Source: Clostridiales bacterium
GTDB lineage: Bacteria > Bacillota > Clostridia > Lachnospirales > Lachnospiraceae
NCBI GenBank assembly: GCA_012735495.1
Contig: JAAYHD010000036.1
Span: 1-33,597, forward strand
Direction: 5' to 3'
Length of the DNA: 33,597 nucleotides
Positions 24,957 to 32,453 of this stretch are shown here, one piece after another (position 1 is the first letter of the stretch; every line of letters begins with the position of its first letter). Position numbers and translations under genes: made by a program. The notes beneath the pieces are model-generated. The model saw only the letters and a program-made list of their open reading frames with translations. It did no database searches and was not told where the DNA came from.

Positions 24957-26900
24957 CTAGCGACTAAAATTCAATCGTATACTTGTTCTGTCTGTTTTAT
25001 GGTCTGTTGTTATGACGCTTACATTCACAGTTTTACTGCCTTCCGTAAAGTCCTTCGTGTTAATCTCCACGTTATTTACATCGGAATAATACAGCTTGGC
25101 ACCATCGATTTCCACGATTATCTGTTCCAGCTTAGTTTCAGGATTGGTATTAACTATATTAAGGTCTAATTTAAATTTACCCGAAACCTGCTCATTGTTT
25201 TGAAGATTATTTATACTTACACTCAGTGTATCGGATGCAATCCAAAGATTATTTGCATAATAATGACCGTCTTTATGTGTAATTTCACTTCCTGCAGGGA
25301 GCTCAATAATGACTGCCGCTTCATCAGCATCGAGCTTTAATTCATATTTGCCGGACACGTCTTCTGCAATCACCTGTTTTGTCACGCTGTTAAATAAATC
25401 CCAGCTGCCTTCCGGAAGCTCATAGGTTACTTTCTTATTCCTGTCATATGGATTATATAGGAGCCATACGGCATAACCGGGATCTGCTTCCATAGCATTA
25501 CAATTAATCTTAAGAATCTTATCAACATCGGTCTTATCTACAACAGAAGCGAACAACCCTATATGCGCGCCGCTGTAAATAGACAGATCCGTGTTTGCCC
25601 ACCCATAAACAGTGGGATCTCCGCCGATCCATGGTGTCTTCGAGTTGCCGCTTCTCCGTATGCCTTCATAAGGCACGGCATCTTTGGATATTTCTATGAA
25701 TTCTTTTGCCGCCTTATCTGCGGATGCGGATTGATTTGACGGATCGGTCTCTCCTGAAAAGAAATACCGGGCGTTGGAAGATACGTTTAAATACCAGATT
25801 CCCATTGCTTTTGCATAACGGGTATCATGTTTCGCCAGGGAGGATAAGGCATATCCTGCGGCAAAGGTATTCATGGAAAAGGCATAGCCCCCTCCGTCTG
25901 TGGTACTCCCCATTAGTCCGTTCATGTTATAGTCTCCCCATGTGCCGACTATGGAGCCCCAGCCGCCTCTGGGAATAGAACTGCCATTAAAAACATCTCC
26001 CAGAAGATTATCAATATTATAATCCGTGTTCCTCTGCGCGTTCATCCTGGCAGCCAGGCCAGGCGCAAAGTACAACAACAGCTCGTAAAGAGCACTGCCG
26101 TCAAATTCATTGACATAGTCAAGACACTCCGAAACCGCTTTCGCATATTTTTCCTCGCCTGTCATTTCATAGCCCATCTGAAAAAGCATCGCCAAACCGG
26201 CTGCACAATCAGGTTCCTTCCATACCCCGTTATCATAGGGCTCCATGGTAATAAAATTGAAGCCCGTATAATTAAAGCTTTCAGTTTCCTTCATTATTAA
26301 AAAAGCTTCATACCATCTCTCTATGGTTGATAAAGCATCCCGGCGAATCTGCTCTTCCCGGGGATAACGGATGGATACCTGGGTAAACAGGATTGCAGGA
26401 TAAATCAGATACCACATGGAGGTTGACGCAGATGAACCGGCGGGATTGTTTAGGATTATCCCCTCTTCCTCTGAATAATAGGCATGAAGCTGCTCTACAT
26501 AATTGACTCCGTTCTGCTTGCTTTTATCGATTCCTATCTGGGTAGCACTTAAGACTGCGGCAACTGTCGCCACCGCTTCCTGAGAACCATTGTTTCCTGT
26601 CCGCCCATCACCGACATAGGCCGCAAAACCGAATGTGCTGTTGGTCTTATCCTGCCAAATCAAGGGCAAATAAGGGCCCGACGCATCCTCGTCAAATATG
26701 ATATTGTCGTATAAAAGCGCCTTTTCCTTATAATCAAACCATTTATAATTTTTCGGAATCACACTATCATAACGATTGATGCGCGCTATCTCCTTTTGTC
26801 CAGTTATATTCTTTTCCGGGCTGCCTGAATTAACCTTTGCGCATCCGGTGGCCTGAAAAATCAGGCATAAAACCAACAGCAATACGGTTATTCTTCTCAT
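24957..26900 (-). CDS. Surface lipoprotein of unknown family, glycoside-hydrolase-like layout
   Basis: 647 residues, family not recognised. The lipobox ends at Cys20 (QATGC), so the protein is exported and anchored. Residues about 85-470 look like an alpha/alpha barrel: repeated helical segments (AVATVAAVLSATQIGI, SMWYLIYPAILF, EPDCAAGLAMLFQMGYEM, AFSMNTFAAGYALSSLAKHD) joined by loops rich in G, W, D and Y (IPRGGWGSIVGTWGDYN, STTDGGGYAF, GWANTDLSIYSG). Residues about 480-545 resemble the beta-sandwich that often closes such enzymes (GSWDLFNSVTKQ, DADEAAVIIELP). Residues 550-647 form an Ig-like domain. Encoded between a transporter and GH130, it is probably an extracellular glycan-cleaving or glycan-binding protein. 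Function is inference. Confidence 0.75.
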   Translation of the reverse strand: MRRITVLLLVLCLIFQATGCAKVNSGSPEKNITGQKEIARINRYDSVIPKNYKWFDYKEKALLYDNIIFDEDASGPYLPLIWQDKTNSTFGFAAYVGDGRTGNNGSQEAVATVAAVLSATQIGIDKSKQNGVNYVEQLHAYYSEEEGIILNNPAGSSASTSMWYLIYPAILFTQVSIRYPREEQIRRDALSTIERWYEAFLIMKETESFNYTGFNFITMEPYDNGVWKEPDCAAGLAMLFQMGYEMTGEEKYAKAVSECLDYVNEFDGSALYELLLYFAPGLAARMNAQRNTDYNIDNLLGDVFNGSSIPRGGWGSIVGTWGDYNMNGLMGSTTDGGGYAFSMNTFAAGYALSSLAKHDTRYAKAMGIWYLNVSSNARYFFSGETDPSNQSASADKAAKEFIEISKDAVPYEGIRRSGNSKTPWIGGDPTVYGWANTDLSIYSGAHIGLFASVVDKTDVDKILKINCNAMEADPGYAVWLLYNPYDRNKKVTYELPEGSWDLFNSVTKQVIAEDVSGKYELKLDADEAAVIIELPAGSEITHKDGHYYANNLWIASDTLSVSINNLQNNEQVSGKFKLDLNIVNTNPETKLEQIIVEIDGAKLYYSDVNNVEINTKDFTEGSKTVNVSVITTDHKTDRTSIRLNFSR

Positions 26901-26911
26901 ACTCTTCTCAC

Positions 26912-27466
26912 TTATTTAGTATTTAATAATAGAATTTCAGATACGGAAACAATTGCTTCAGGGCCGCCTGCCGGATAAATCCACAGCTTAACCTTGCACT
27001 TCTCACCATAAATGGATATGAAGTCATCACCCAATGCCTCTTTCAAATTAACGCCTGCATATTTGTTCCATTTTAAATTGTTGTCAGGCATAATATAGAA
27101 GCCCCATTGGTGATCTTCCATCGCGTTTTCAGGCACTACTTTCATACCCCAATTGCATCCGTCCGGGTTTTCAAAAATCTTTGCCAGGATCATTGGCTCC
27201 TTATTTAAATCAATTTCAAAGTAACCGGATTCCAAGCCTCCCCATCCGTCTGAAGCAGCTTTAATCGTAACATAGCCATCCGTGTCATTTACACTTTCTA
27301 CACTGCCTGATCCGCTTCCCTCGATGGGAGTCTGCATTGTTCCCCAGGACGCGATGTCCTTGTAGCTGAACTGCTTAACTACTTGCCACCCTCCTTTGCT
27401 GCTGCAGCCTATAAGAAGAGATGCAGCCATTGCCAGGACTAATACTAACGCGATTACTTTTTTCAT
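26912..27466 (-). CDS. Small beta-rich lipoprotein, possible carbohydrate-binding protein
   Basis: About 184 residues from the third of three consecutive ATGs, the one best spaced from GGAGG (the first ATG at 27472 is also possible). The signal peptide ends in the lipobox LIGC. The mature part has no catalytic signature that I can name. It alternates short beta strands with aromatic residues (GWGGLESGYFEIDL, CNWGMKVV, HQWGFYIMPDNNLKW) and ends VSVSEILLL, which suggests a jelly-roll such as a CBM-like domain. It lies 11 bases before the large lipoprotein and after the permeases, so it may hold the glycan near the transporter. Confidence 0.65.
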   Translation of the reverse strand: MKKVIALVLVLAMAASLLIGCSSKGGWQVVKQFSYKDIASWGTMQTPIEGSGSGSVESVNDTDGYVTIKAASDGWGGLESGYFEIDLNKEPMILAKIFENPDGCNWGMKVVPENAMEDHQWGFYIMPDNNLKWNKYAGVNLKEALGDDFISIYGEKCKVKLWIYPAGGPEAIVSVSEILLLNTK

Positions 27467-27519
27467 CATCATTCCTCCATTCTTAATTACTTATTCTACC
27501 CTTTCCATATATGTTTTGC

Positions 27520-28380
27520 TTAACCCTTAATTCCTCCCAGCTTTATACCCTCCATGAAATATTTCTGGGCGTAAAGCAAAAGAGCAATAATCGGGATTAA
27601 TGCCATGCATGATGCCGCCATCAGCGGTCCCCAGAGTGTCTCTCCCGTCATGGAGCTGAAAGACGCCAAGGCAAGCTGTACCGTATATTTGTGTTGAGAA
27701 TCAATGTAAATCAACTGTCCAAGCAAATCGTTCCATGTGCCCATAAAGGACCATAGGCTTATAGTTACTAAAGCCGGTTTTGCCATGGGTATAAAGATCA
27801 TGTAAAATACCTTAAGATTTTTCGCGCCGTCCAGCCAGGCCGCTTCCTCGTAGTCCTTAGGAATCGTTTCAAAGTACATGCGCATAAAGAAGATAAAGGA
27901 AGCGGAACCGCAGAACGCGGGAAGCACAAGCGGTACATAGCTGTCAGAAAGCCCTAAATGGGACCATATCATAAAGGTAGGTATCATGGTAACCTCATAG
28001 GGCAACATCATGGTAGCCAACAAAATCATAAACAGTATGTTCCTGCCCTTAAATGCAAAGCGGGCAAAACCAAAGGCCACCAAGGCTGAAACAAATACCT
28101 CTCCTAATATTTTAGGAACGGCAATAATCACTGTATTCAGCATATTTTTCGCGATTGGCACGACCCTTAATGCCTTTATGTAATTTTCGAATGTTATTTT
28201 TTGGGGTAACCATTTAATTGGAATGGAAAAGATATCATTTTCTACCTTAAAGCTGGTAGACACCATCCAGACAAATGGCAGCAGCATCATAACGGATCCC
28301 AGAACCAAAACCACGTATAAAGCTGTCAACCTGCCTCTGCCCAAATGCTTACCCGTTTTTTTGCGTTTTCCCCAACTCAT
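27520..28380 (-). CDS. Sugar ABC transporter permease, MalG type
   Basis: 286 residues, six membrane helices, inner-membrane half of a CUT1 oligosaccharide importer. The EAA cytoplasmic loop YEEAAWLDGAKNLKVFY followed by IPMAKPAL is the docking site for the ATPase. The C-terminus YAQKYFMEGIKLGGIKG is typical of MalG-like subunits. It is 20 bases downstream of the MalF-type gene. No ATPase is encoded in the operon, so a shared MsiK/UgpC-type ATPase must serve it. Confidence 0.95.
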   Translation of the reverse strand: MSWGKRKKTGKHLGRGRLTALYVVLVLGSVMMLLPFVWMVSTSFKVENDIFSIPIKWLPQKITFENYIKALRVVPIAKNMLNTVIIAVPKILGEVFVSALVAFGFARFAFKGRNILFMILLATMMLPYEVTMIPTFMIWSHLGLSDSYVPLVLPAFCGSASFIFFMRMYFETIPKDYEEAAWLDGAKNLKVFYMIFIPMAKPALVTISLWSFMGTWNDLLGQLIYIDSQHKYTVQLALASFSSMTGETLWGPLMAASCMALIPIIALLLYAQKYFMEGIKLGGIKG

Positions 28381-28400
28381 ATTCTCTCCCCATCCTGACT

Positions 28401-29258
28401 CTACTCACTGTATACCCAGTATTTTTTCGTCCAGTTCACAATAATGGTCAAAAGGAGAATGATTGCAAACAGTATCCATGCCAGTGCTGTCGCATAACCC
28501 ATCCTGTAATGGCTGAAGGCCTCCTCGTACAGGTAAACCATATAGAAATTGCCTTCCTTGCCTGCTCCGCCCAATACATAGGCATCTGTAAATTTGCGAA
28601 AGGCCGCAATAATTCCCAGAACCAAATTATAAAAAATAATTGGTGTCATCAGGGGGATGGTGATATATTTCACTTTCTTCCACGTATTTGCCCCGTCTAT
28701 CATGGCCGCGTCATACAAATCCTGCGGGATGTCTTTTAACGCAGCCAGATATGTTAGCAGGCTTCCTCCCGCTCCCCACATCGCCATGATAAGGTAGGAA
28801 GGCAGCACCCAATCAGGGTCATACAGCCAATCAGGCCCTTTAATATGGAAGAAGGATAATACACCGTTAATCAGACCGTAGCTTGGATCAAGTATCCACT
28901 TGAATACAATAGCAACAGCAACACCTGAGACAATTGCAGGCATATAATAGATAACCCTGAAAATTCTCATTCCCTTATAATTCTTTGAAACCATTACTGC
29001 CATGGTCAGGGAAGTTGCTATAATAAGAGGTACCGCAAGAATGGCATACCGGAAAGTTACCCATAAGCTTTTTATGAATTCTTCCGATCGGAAGACATTT
29101 TTAAAATTATCCAATCCTATGAATTTCGCATTCCCCACAATATCCCAATCGGTCAGGCTGATATAAGCTGCTGCCAGCATCGGAAAGGCAGTAAATACAA
29201 TCAGGCCGATCAGCCATGGAAGTATGAAATAAAACCCTGCTCTTTGTCTTTTCTTCAT
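28401..29258 (-). CDS. Sugar ABC transporter permease, MalF type
   Basis: 285 residues, six membrane helices. It starts KKRQRAGFYFILPWLIGLIV in the usual way and has AYISLTDWD and the EAA loop YDAAMIDGANTWKKVKY with IPLMTP. It pairs with the MalG-type permease as the second half of the channel. Spacing to the binding-protein gene is 22 bases. Confidence 0.95.
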   Translation of the reverse strand: MKKRQRAGFYFILPWLIGLIVFTAFPMLAAAYISLTDWDIVGNAKFIGLDNFKNVFRSEEFIKSLWVTFRYAILAVPLIIATSLTMAVMVSKNYKGMRIFRVIYYMPAIVSGVAVAIVFKWILDPSYGLINGVLSFFHIKGPDWLYDPDWVLPSYLIMAMWGAGGSLLTYLAALKDIPQDLYDAAMIDGANTWKKVKYITIPLMTPIIFYNLVLGIIAAFRKFTDAYVLGGAGKEGNFYMVYLYEEAFSHYRMGYATALAWILFAIILLLTIIVNWTKKYWVYSE

Positions 29259-29280
29259 AACCTGTCGCCTTTCATTTAAT

Positions 29281-30552
29281 CTATCTTTTACTGATCAAAT
29301 CCTGCGAGTAGGCCTGGATCTCATCCATCTGGCTCCTGTAATCGAAGGACGCATCATTTAACAGCGATACATAAAGGTTATACCAAAGCTTGTCGTTAAT
29401 ATCCGACCATTCAGGTATGTAGTTTGCGGAACGGGCATAATCCATGATATAGGCAATGGTCTCCATTGCCACTTCCTTCTTTGGATTAATCTTAATAACA
29501 TTATTTATTGAGCCCTTTACCGGCGGTACGATCTTCCATTCAAAAAAGGCTTTTGTTACGGCTTCCAGTGCCTTATATGCCAAATCGTTTCCTTCAAGGC
29601 TCTTAGCCATTACAGTAGACGCCGTCCAGTCAAAGCTCCATGGGCTTCCGTCATCGCATACCGGCATAGGCGCATAACCAATCTCAAACTTCTCCGATTC
29701 ATCCATCTTGTCGACCTTGGTTTCAAAATTGTCCTGTACCCCGCCAAAGAACATGGCAACACGCTGCTTTTCAAACCAGACATTGTTGGAGCCAAGACTG
29801 GCCACTTCGGCATACCTGGGGCTTAGGCCTTCTTTAATAATCGTCTGCAGATAGCCCATGCCCTTCTTGGCTTCCTCTGAAGCCAAGACAATCGTCTCGC
29901 CGTCTTTTGCAATGATATCACCACCACCGGCCCATATGAAGGTTTCGATATTCGGCCATCCGTCAATTATCGTTCCATACACTGTATTTCCTTTGTATTC
30001 CTTGCCCGATACCTGGCGGCATATATCAATGAATTCCTCCCATGTCCAGTCGTCGGTAGCAGTCGGGCATTCAATTCCCAACTCATCAAACATGGTTTTG
30101 TTATAAAAGACAATGATTGGATTAGCTATCCATGGCAGTCCCCAGTAGGAGCCGTTATATTCCGCCGATGCCAATACCCCTTCATAATACATATCCGGGA
30201 TCAGACTATCACTATGCTTGAATTGCTCTGTGATGTCAGCCAGCGCTCCCATCTTCGCATATTTTGAAATCAACTCCTGGGTAAGCCAAAAGAAATCAGG
30301 GCTGTTTTTTGCGGCAATCTTCGTAGAAATCTTTACATAATAGTCGGAAGGAATACTCAGCACTTCGATTTTATATTCACCTGCGGCTTCTTCATTAACT
30401 TTGTCGATCACAGCCTGGAATTCCTCAAGTTCCGTACCGGCCGCCCAGGTCGCAAAGGTAAATGTGTTTTTATCCTTGCTATTTTTACTGCAGCCATTCA
30501 GCATGCTTAAAACTAATAAAAACACGATCCATATTAGGATGTTTCTTTTCAC
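29281..30552 (-). CDS. Sugar ABC transporter solute-binding lipoprotein
   Basis: Extracellular receptor of the CUT1 importer, 423 residues. The signal peptide ends in NGC with Cys21 as lipid anchor. The family-1 solute-binding pattern is clear: FTFATWAAGTELEEFQAVI, DFFWLTQELISKYAKMGALADIT, YWGLPWIANPIIVFYNKTMFDELGI and WTWEEF. The GTG start is preceded by GGAGGAGG. It is the first gene of the operon. Many Trp/Tyr in the binding region fit an oligosaccharide, but the ligand is unknown. Confidence 0.95.
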   Translation of the reverse strand: MKRNILIWIVFLLVLSMLNGCSKNSKDKNTFTFATWAAGTELEEFQAVIDKVNEEAAGEYKIEVLSIPSDYYVKISTKIAAKNSPDFFWLTQELISKYAKMGALADITEQFKHSDSLIPDMYYEGVLASAEYNGSYWGLPWIANPIIVFYNKTMFDELGIECPTATDDWTWEEFIDICRQVSGKEYKGNTVYGTIIDGWPNIETFIWAGGGDIIAKDGETIVLASEEAKKGMGYLQTIIKEGLSPRYAEVASLGSNNVWFEKQRVAMFFGGVQDNFETKVDKMDESEKFEIGYAPMPVCDDGSPWSFDWTASTVMAKSLEGNDLAYKALEAVTKAFFEWKIVPPVKGSINNVIKINPKKEVAMETIAYIMDYARSANYIPEWSDINDKLWYNLYVSLLNDASFDYRSQMDEIQAYSQDLISKR

Positions 30553-30573
30553 TTTTGCCTCCTCCCTTGTTTT

Positions 30574-30623
30574 TGTAACTTTACACTATAATTATATTAT
30601 AACCTGTCACCTGAATATGTCAA
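30574..30623 (-). promoter_or_regulatory. Promoter and putative LacI operator of the glycan operon
   Basis: On the minus strand TTGACA (30618-30623), 16 bases, TATAAT (30596-30601) is a full-consensus promoter. About ten bases downstream lies the symmetric TGTAAAGTTACA (30574-30585), two TGTAA/TTACA half sites around two bases. LacI-family regulators bind TGTAA-type half sites, and a site overlapping the transcription start would block initiation. The promoter is well supported, the operator is inference. Confidence 0.75.
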
Positions 30624-30660
30624 TATTAAAATACTGCATTTTGCACAATTTTTAAGTTAT

Positions 30661-30946
30661 TTACTGCGGATTATAAGGAATTATTACGAAACGTACAGGT
30701 ATTTTGTAACTATACATCTATACATGGTTAGTTCAATTACGCGTTCGTATATAACTAAGCGTATAAAATAATAAGCTCGAAGAAATGAGTGAAGACGGTG
30801 ACGCTTGGAAGAGTTACTAAGATAGCCGTTCATTTTATGCATAATAAATAAAGCCAGGTGCCGAATAAGCAGTACAGGATCGGTCTCCTGGCTGATGATT
30901 TATCGCTAATTCCAGCGGTTATATTACATAAATGAAATGAGTAAAA
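30661..30946. other. Gene-free region upstream of the glycan operon
   Basis: I see no intact gene. An inverted repeat AGCCAGG/CCTGGCT brackets about 30850-30891. A TGTAAC-TATACA sequence at 30704-30715 is a weaker relative of the putative operator. The end nearest 30946 joins the truncated tag gene. Confidence 0.35.
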
Positions 30947-31271
30947 TATGAACACTTTGGCGTTCTGCACGGCTGCAGCATTTTTAGCGCGGCTTTTTAC
31001 GATATAATCATTATGCACTAATCTCTCTATATCATCATCCGTATATTCAGCTATTTTTTATAATCAAATCCATTAAATGCCCGGCGGAACCCTTCCCTCT
31101 TCTTCAGTATGATCACCCATGACAATCCTGCCTGAAATGATTTGAGCAACAACATCTCAAATAAGTAGTCGTCATCATGTGAAAGTTTCCCCATTCATTG
31201 TCATGGTAACACTCCGAAGCTGAATCCACCCATGAGCAACGCCTGATGTAATTATCCTGTTCGATTCGCAA
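30947..31271 (-). pseudogene. tag: DNA-3-methyladenine glycosylase I, frameshifted and truncated
   Basis: Three frames in succession encode a Tag-like protein. The first reads LRIEQDNYIRRCSWVDS and ECYHDNEWG, with the zinc-type RCSW and YHDxEWG motifs. After a shift near 31178 comes HDDDYLFEMLLLKSF and QAGLSWVIILKKREGFRRAF. After a second shift in a run of A (about 31054-31059) it continues KIAEYTDDDIERLV, IVKSRAKNAAAVQNAKVFI. About 105 of roughly 185-190 residues are recognisable; the C-terminal part is gone. It begins immediately after the stop of the PNPOx-like gene, so it was the third gene of that operon. Two frameshifts and a lost 3' end make it a clear pseudogene. Confidence 0.88.
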
Positions 31272-31691
31272 TCATTCGTTGAAATCGAGATCGTATCTCG
31301 TCCCGTATGAGAAAAGTACCGCATCTTCAAGATTTATCTTTAATATGATAGTATTCTCGTCCTCAAAATTGTTGTGTCCGTTGTCAATCCATGATGCAAA
31401 CACCTTGCGAAGTTTACCGGCAATTTCCTTATTCTCCACTTTCCCGAAATATCCAAGGTTTTCGCCCTTACCCCTGGCGGAAAACCATTCCGCACAGACT
31501 GAAATATTGGGGTTCTTTGTAATCTGCCGCATTTTGCTGGACAGTGCATGGGTAATAACGTAAAATGCTCCTTCCTCGTAATATGCATTCACGAATCTTA
31601 CTGCCGGATAATCTCCGTTTATTGTGCTAAGCGCAATTACCGTGTCCTTCCCGAAACGATCATTTATTATTTTTAATGCTTCCTGGTTCAT
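31272..31691 (-). CDS. Pyridoxamine 5'-phosphate oxidase-like flavin-binding protein
   Basis: 139 residues, matching the small split-barrel FMN-binding proteins of the PNPOx-like superfamily: MNQEALKIINDRFGKDTVIALSTINGDYP (residues 1-29, in parts), VRFVNAYYEEGAFYVITHALSSKMRQI and NPNISVCAEWFSARGKGENLG. The physiological substrate of this group is generally unknown; it need not make pyridoxal phosphate. GGAGG precedes the ATG. It lies 11 bases after an XRE regulator and abuts the broken tag gene. Confidence 0.85.
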   Translation of the reverse strand: MNQEALKIINDRFGKDTVIALSTINGDYPAVRFVNAYYEEGAFYVITHALSSKMRQITKNPNISVCAEWFSARGKGENLGYFGKVENKEIAGKLRKVFASWIDNGHNNFEDENTIILKINLEDAVLFSYGTRYDLDFNE

Positions 31692-31702
31692 AATAACCTC
31701 CT

Positions 31703-31972
31703 TTACTCGATCTCTATCGATAAGATATTAATCCGCAGAACGGCAAAGTACACCCTTTCATTCGGAACTTCCTGCTCACTCTCGTTCAGCAGATAGTCAA
31801 TACTGCACTCCAAAAGCCTGCTGAGCTTTATCAGTTTCTCCGTCTCAGGAAAGGCCATATCGATTTCCCAACGGGATACTGACTGGCGTGAAACTTCCAG
31901 TATCTCTGCCATTTGCTCCTGTGTGAGACCTTTTCTTTTTCTTAAGAAAGCTATTTTCTCACCTGTCGTCAT
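31703..31972 (-). CDS. Small XRE-family HTH regulator
   Basis: About 89-92 residues. Residues 5-60 carry the helix-turn-helix IAFLRKRKGLTQEQMAEI and VSRQSVSRWEIDMAFPETEKL, followed by LLECSIDYLLN, all typical of clostridial XRE regulators. The end is short (ERVYFAVLRINILSIEIE); relatives often have a longer tail, so a truncation cannot be excluded. The ATG at 31972 and a GTG at 31981 are both possible starts; neither has a strong ribosome binding site. It probably regulates itself and the downstream PNPOx-like gene. Confidence 0.8.
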   Translation of the reverse strand: MTTGEKIAFLRKRKGLTQEQMAEILEVSRQSVSRWEIDMAFPETEKLIKLSRLLECSIDYLLNESEQEVPNERVYFAVLRINILSIEIE

Positions 31973-32131
31973 TTCTTTCACTTCTGTACTACAGAATACT
32001 ATATTTTATTTTTTATGAAAATACATTTTAAAGTGCTGATTGCATCATTTAGAGTGCTTTTACTGATCAATCGGTAATGTTGGTACCGAAAGATTTTTTC
32101 GCAAATTTATATCCTGCTTGGTAGAAAACAG

Positions 32132-32319
32132 CTAGCCAGCAATTACTCTTGAATTACCCATGGCATCCAGTTCCTCAAGATGGATCATACCATATAGCGC
32201 TTGATTCCCCAATCCTTACTTGCTACATAACGTAATCTTGCGCAAACCAGTAATAATGCAGAATTCCCATCAGGAAAGGTGCCAACAACCCTGGTCCTGC
32301 TTTGGGAACACACCTTCAT
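32132..32319 (-). pseudogene. IS256-family (mutator) transposase, C-terminal remnant
   Basis: The frame RTRVVGTFPDGNSALLLVCA, RLRYVASKDWGIKRYM matches the end of IS256-type transposases (xRVVGxFPDGxSAL...RYM). A one-base shift at about 32190 is needed to continue IHLEELDAMGNSRVIAG and the stop. No catalytic DDE part is present. The rest of the gap 31982-32131 shows nothing I can name. Confidence 0.72.
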
Positions 32320-32356
32320 AGCAGGTGGTTTTATTGTATAAGATACAAACAAGTAA

Positions 32357-32387
32357 GGCACTCTATGATGTCACATCATAAAGTGCC
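32357..32387 (-). terminator. Hairpin downstream of the split AraC regulator
   Basis: A long stem GGCACTTTATGAT/ATCATAGAGTGCC (minus strand, one G-T pair) lies about 65 bases after the stop of the split AraC/GyrI gene. The T-tract is weak, so this is a probable terminator. Confidence 0.55.
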
Positions 32388-32453
32388 CTTTAGCTGAAAA
32401 AGAATAATTAAGTCATAATTCAAATAACAGAGTATTAGTACTTTACGTTTTAA

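Noticed and set aside
24957-26900. Assigning the 647-residue lipoprotein to a numbered GH or PL family
   Set aside because: The fold impression is from helix spacing and loop composition only; I see no family-specific catalytic motif.
14935-30552. GH74 and the GH130 operon as one polysaccharide-utilisation locus
   Set aside because: They are separated by an XRE gene, an ABC-GntR operon and 1.1 kb of pseudogenes, and their predicted substrates (xyloglucan versus mannosides) differ.
30574-30585. TGTAACTTTACA taken as a CcpA cre site
   Set aside because: The central CG and the 14-base spacing of cre are absent; a LacI-family operator is the simpler reading.
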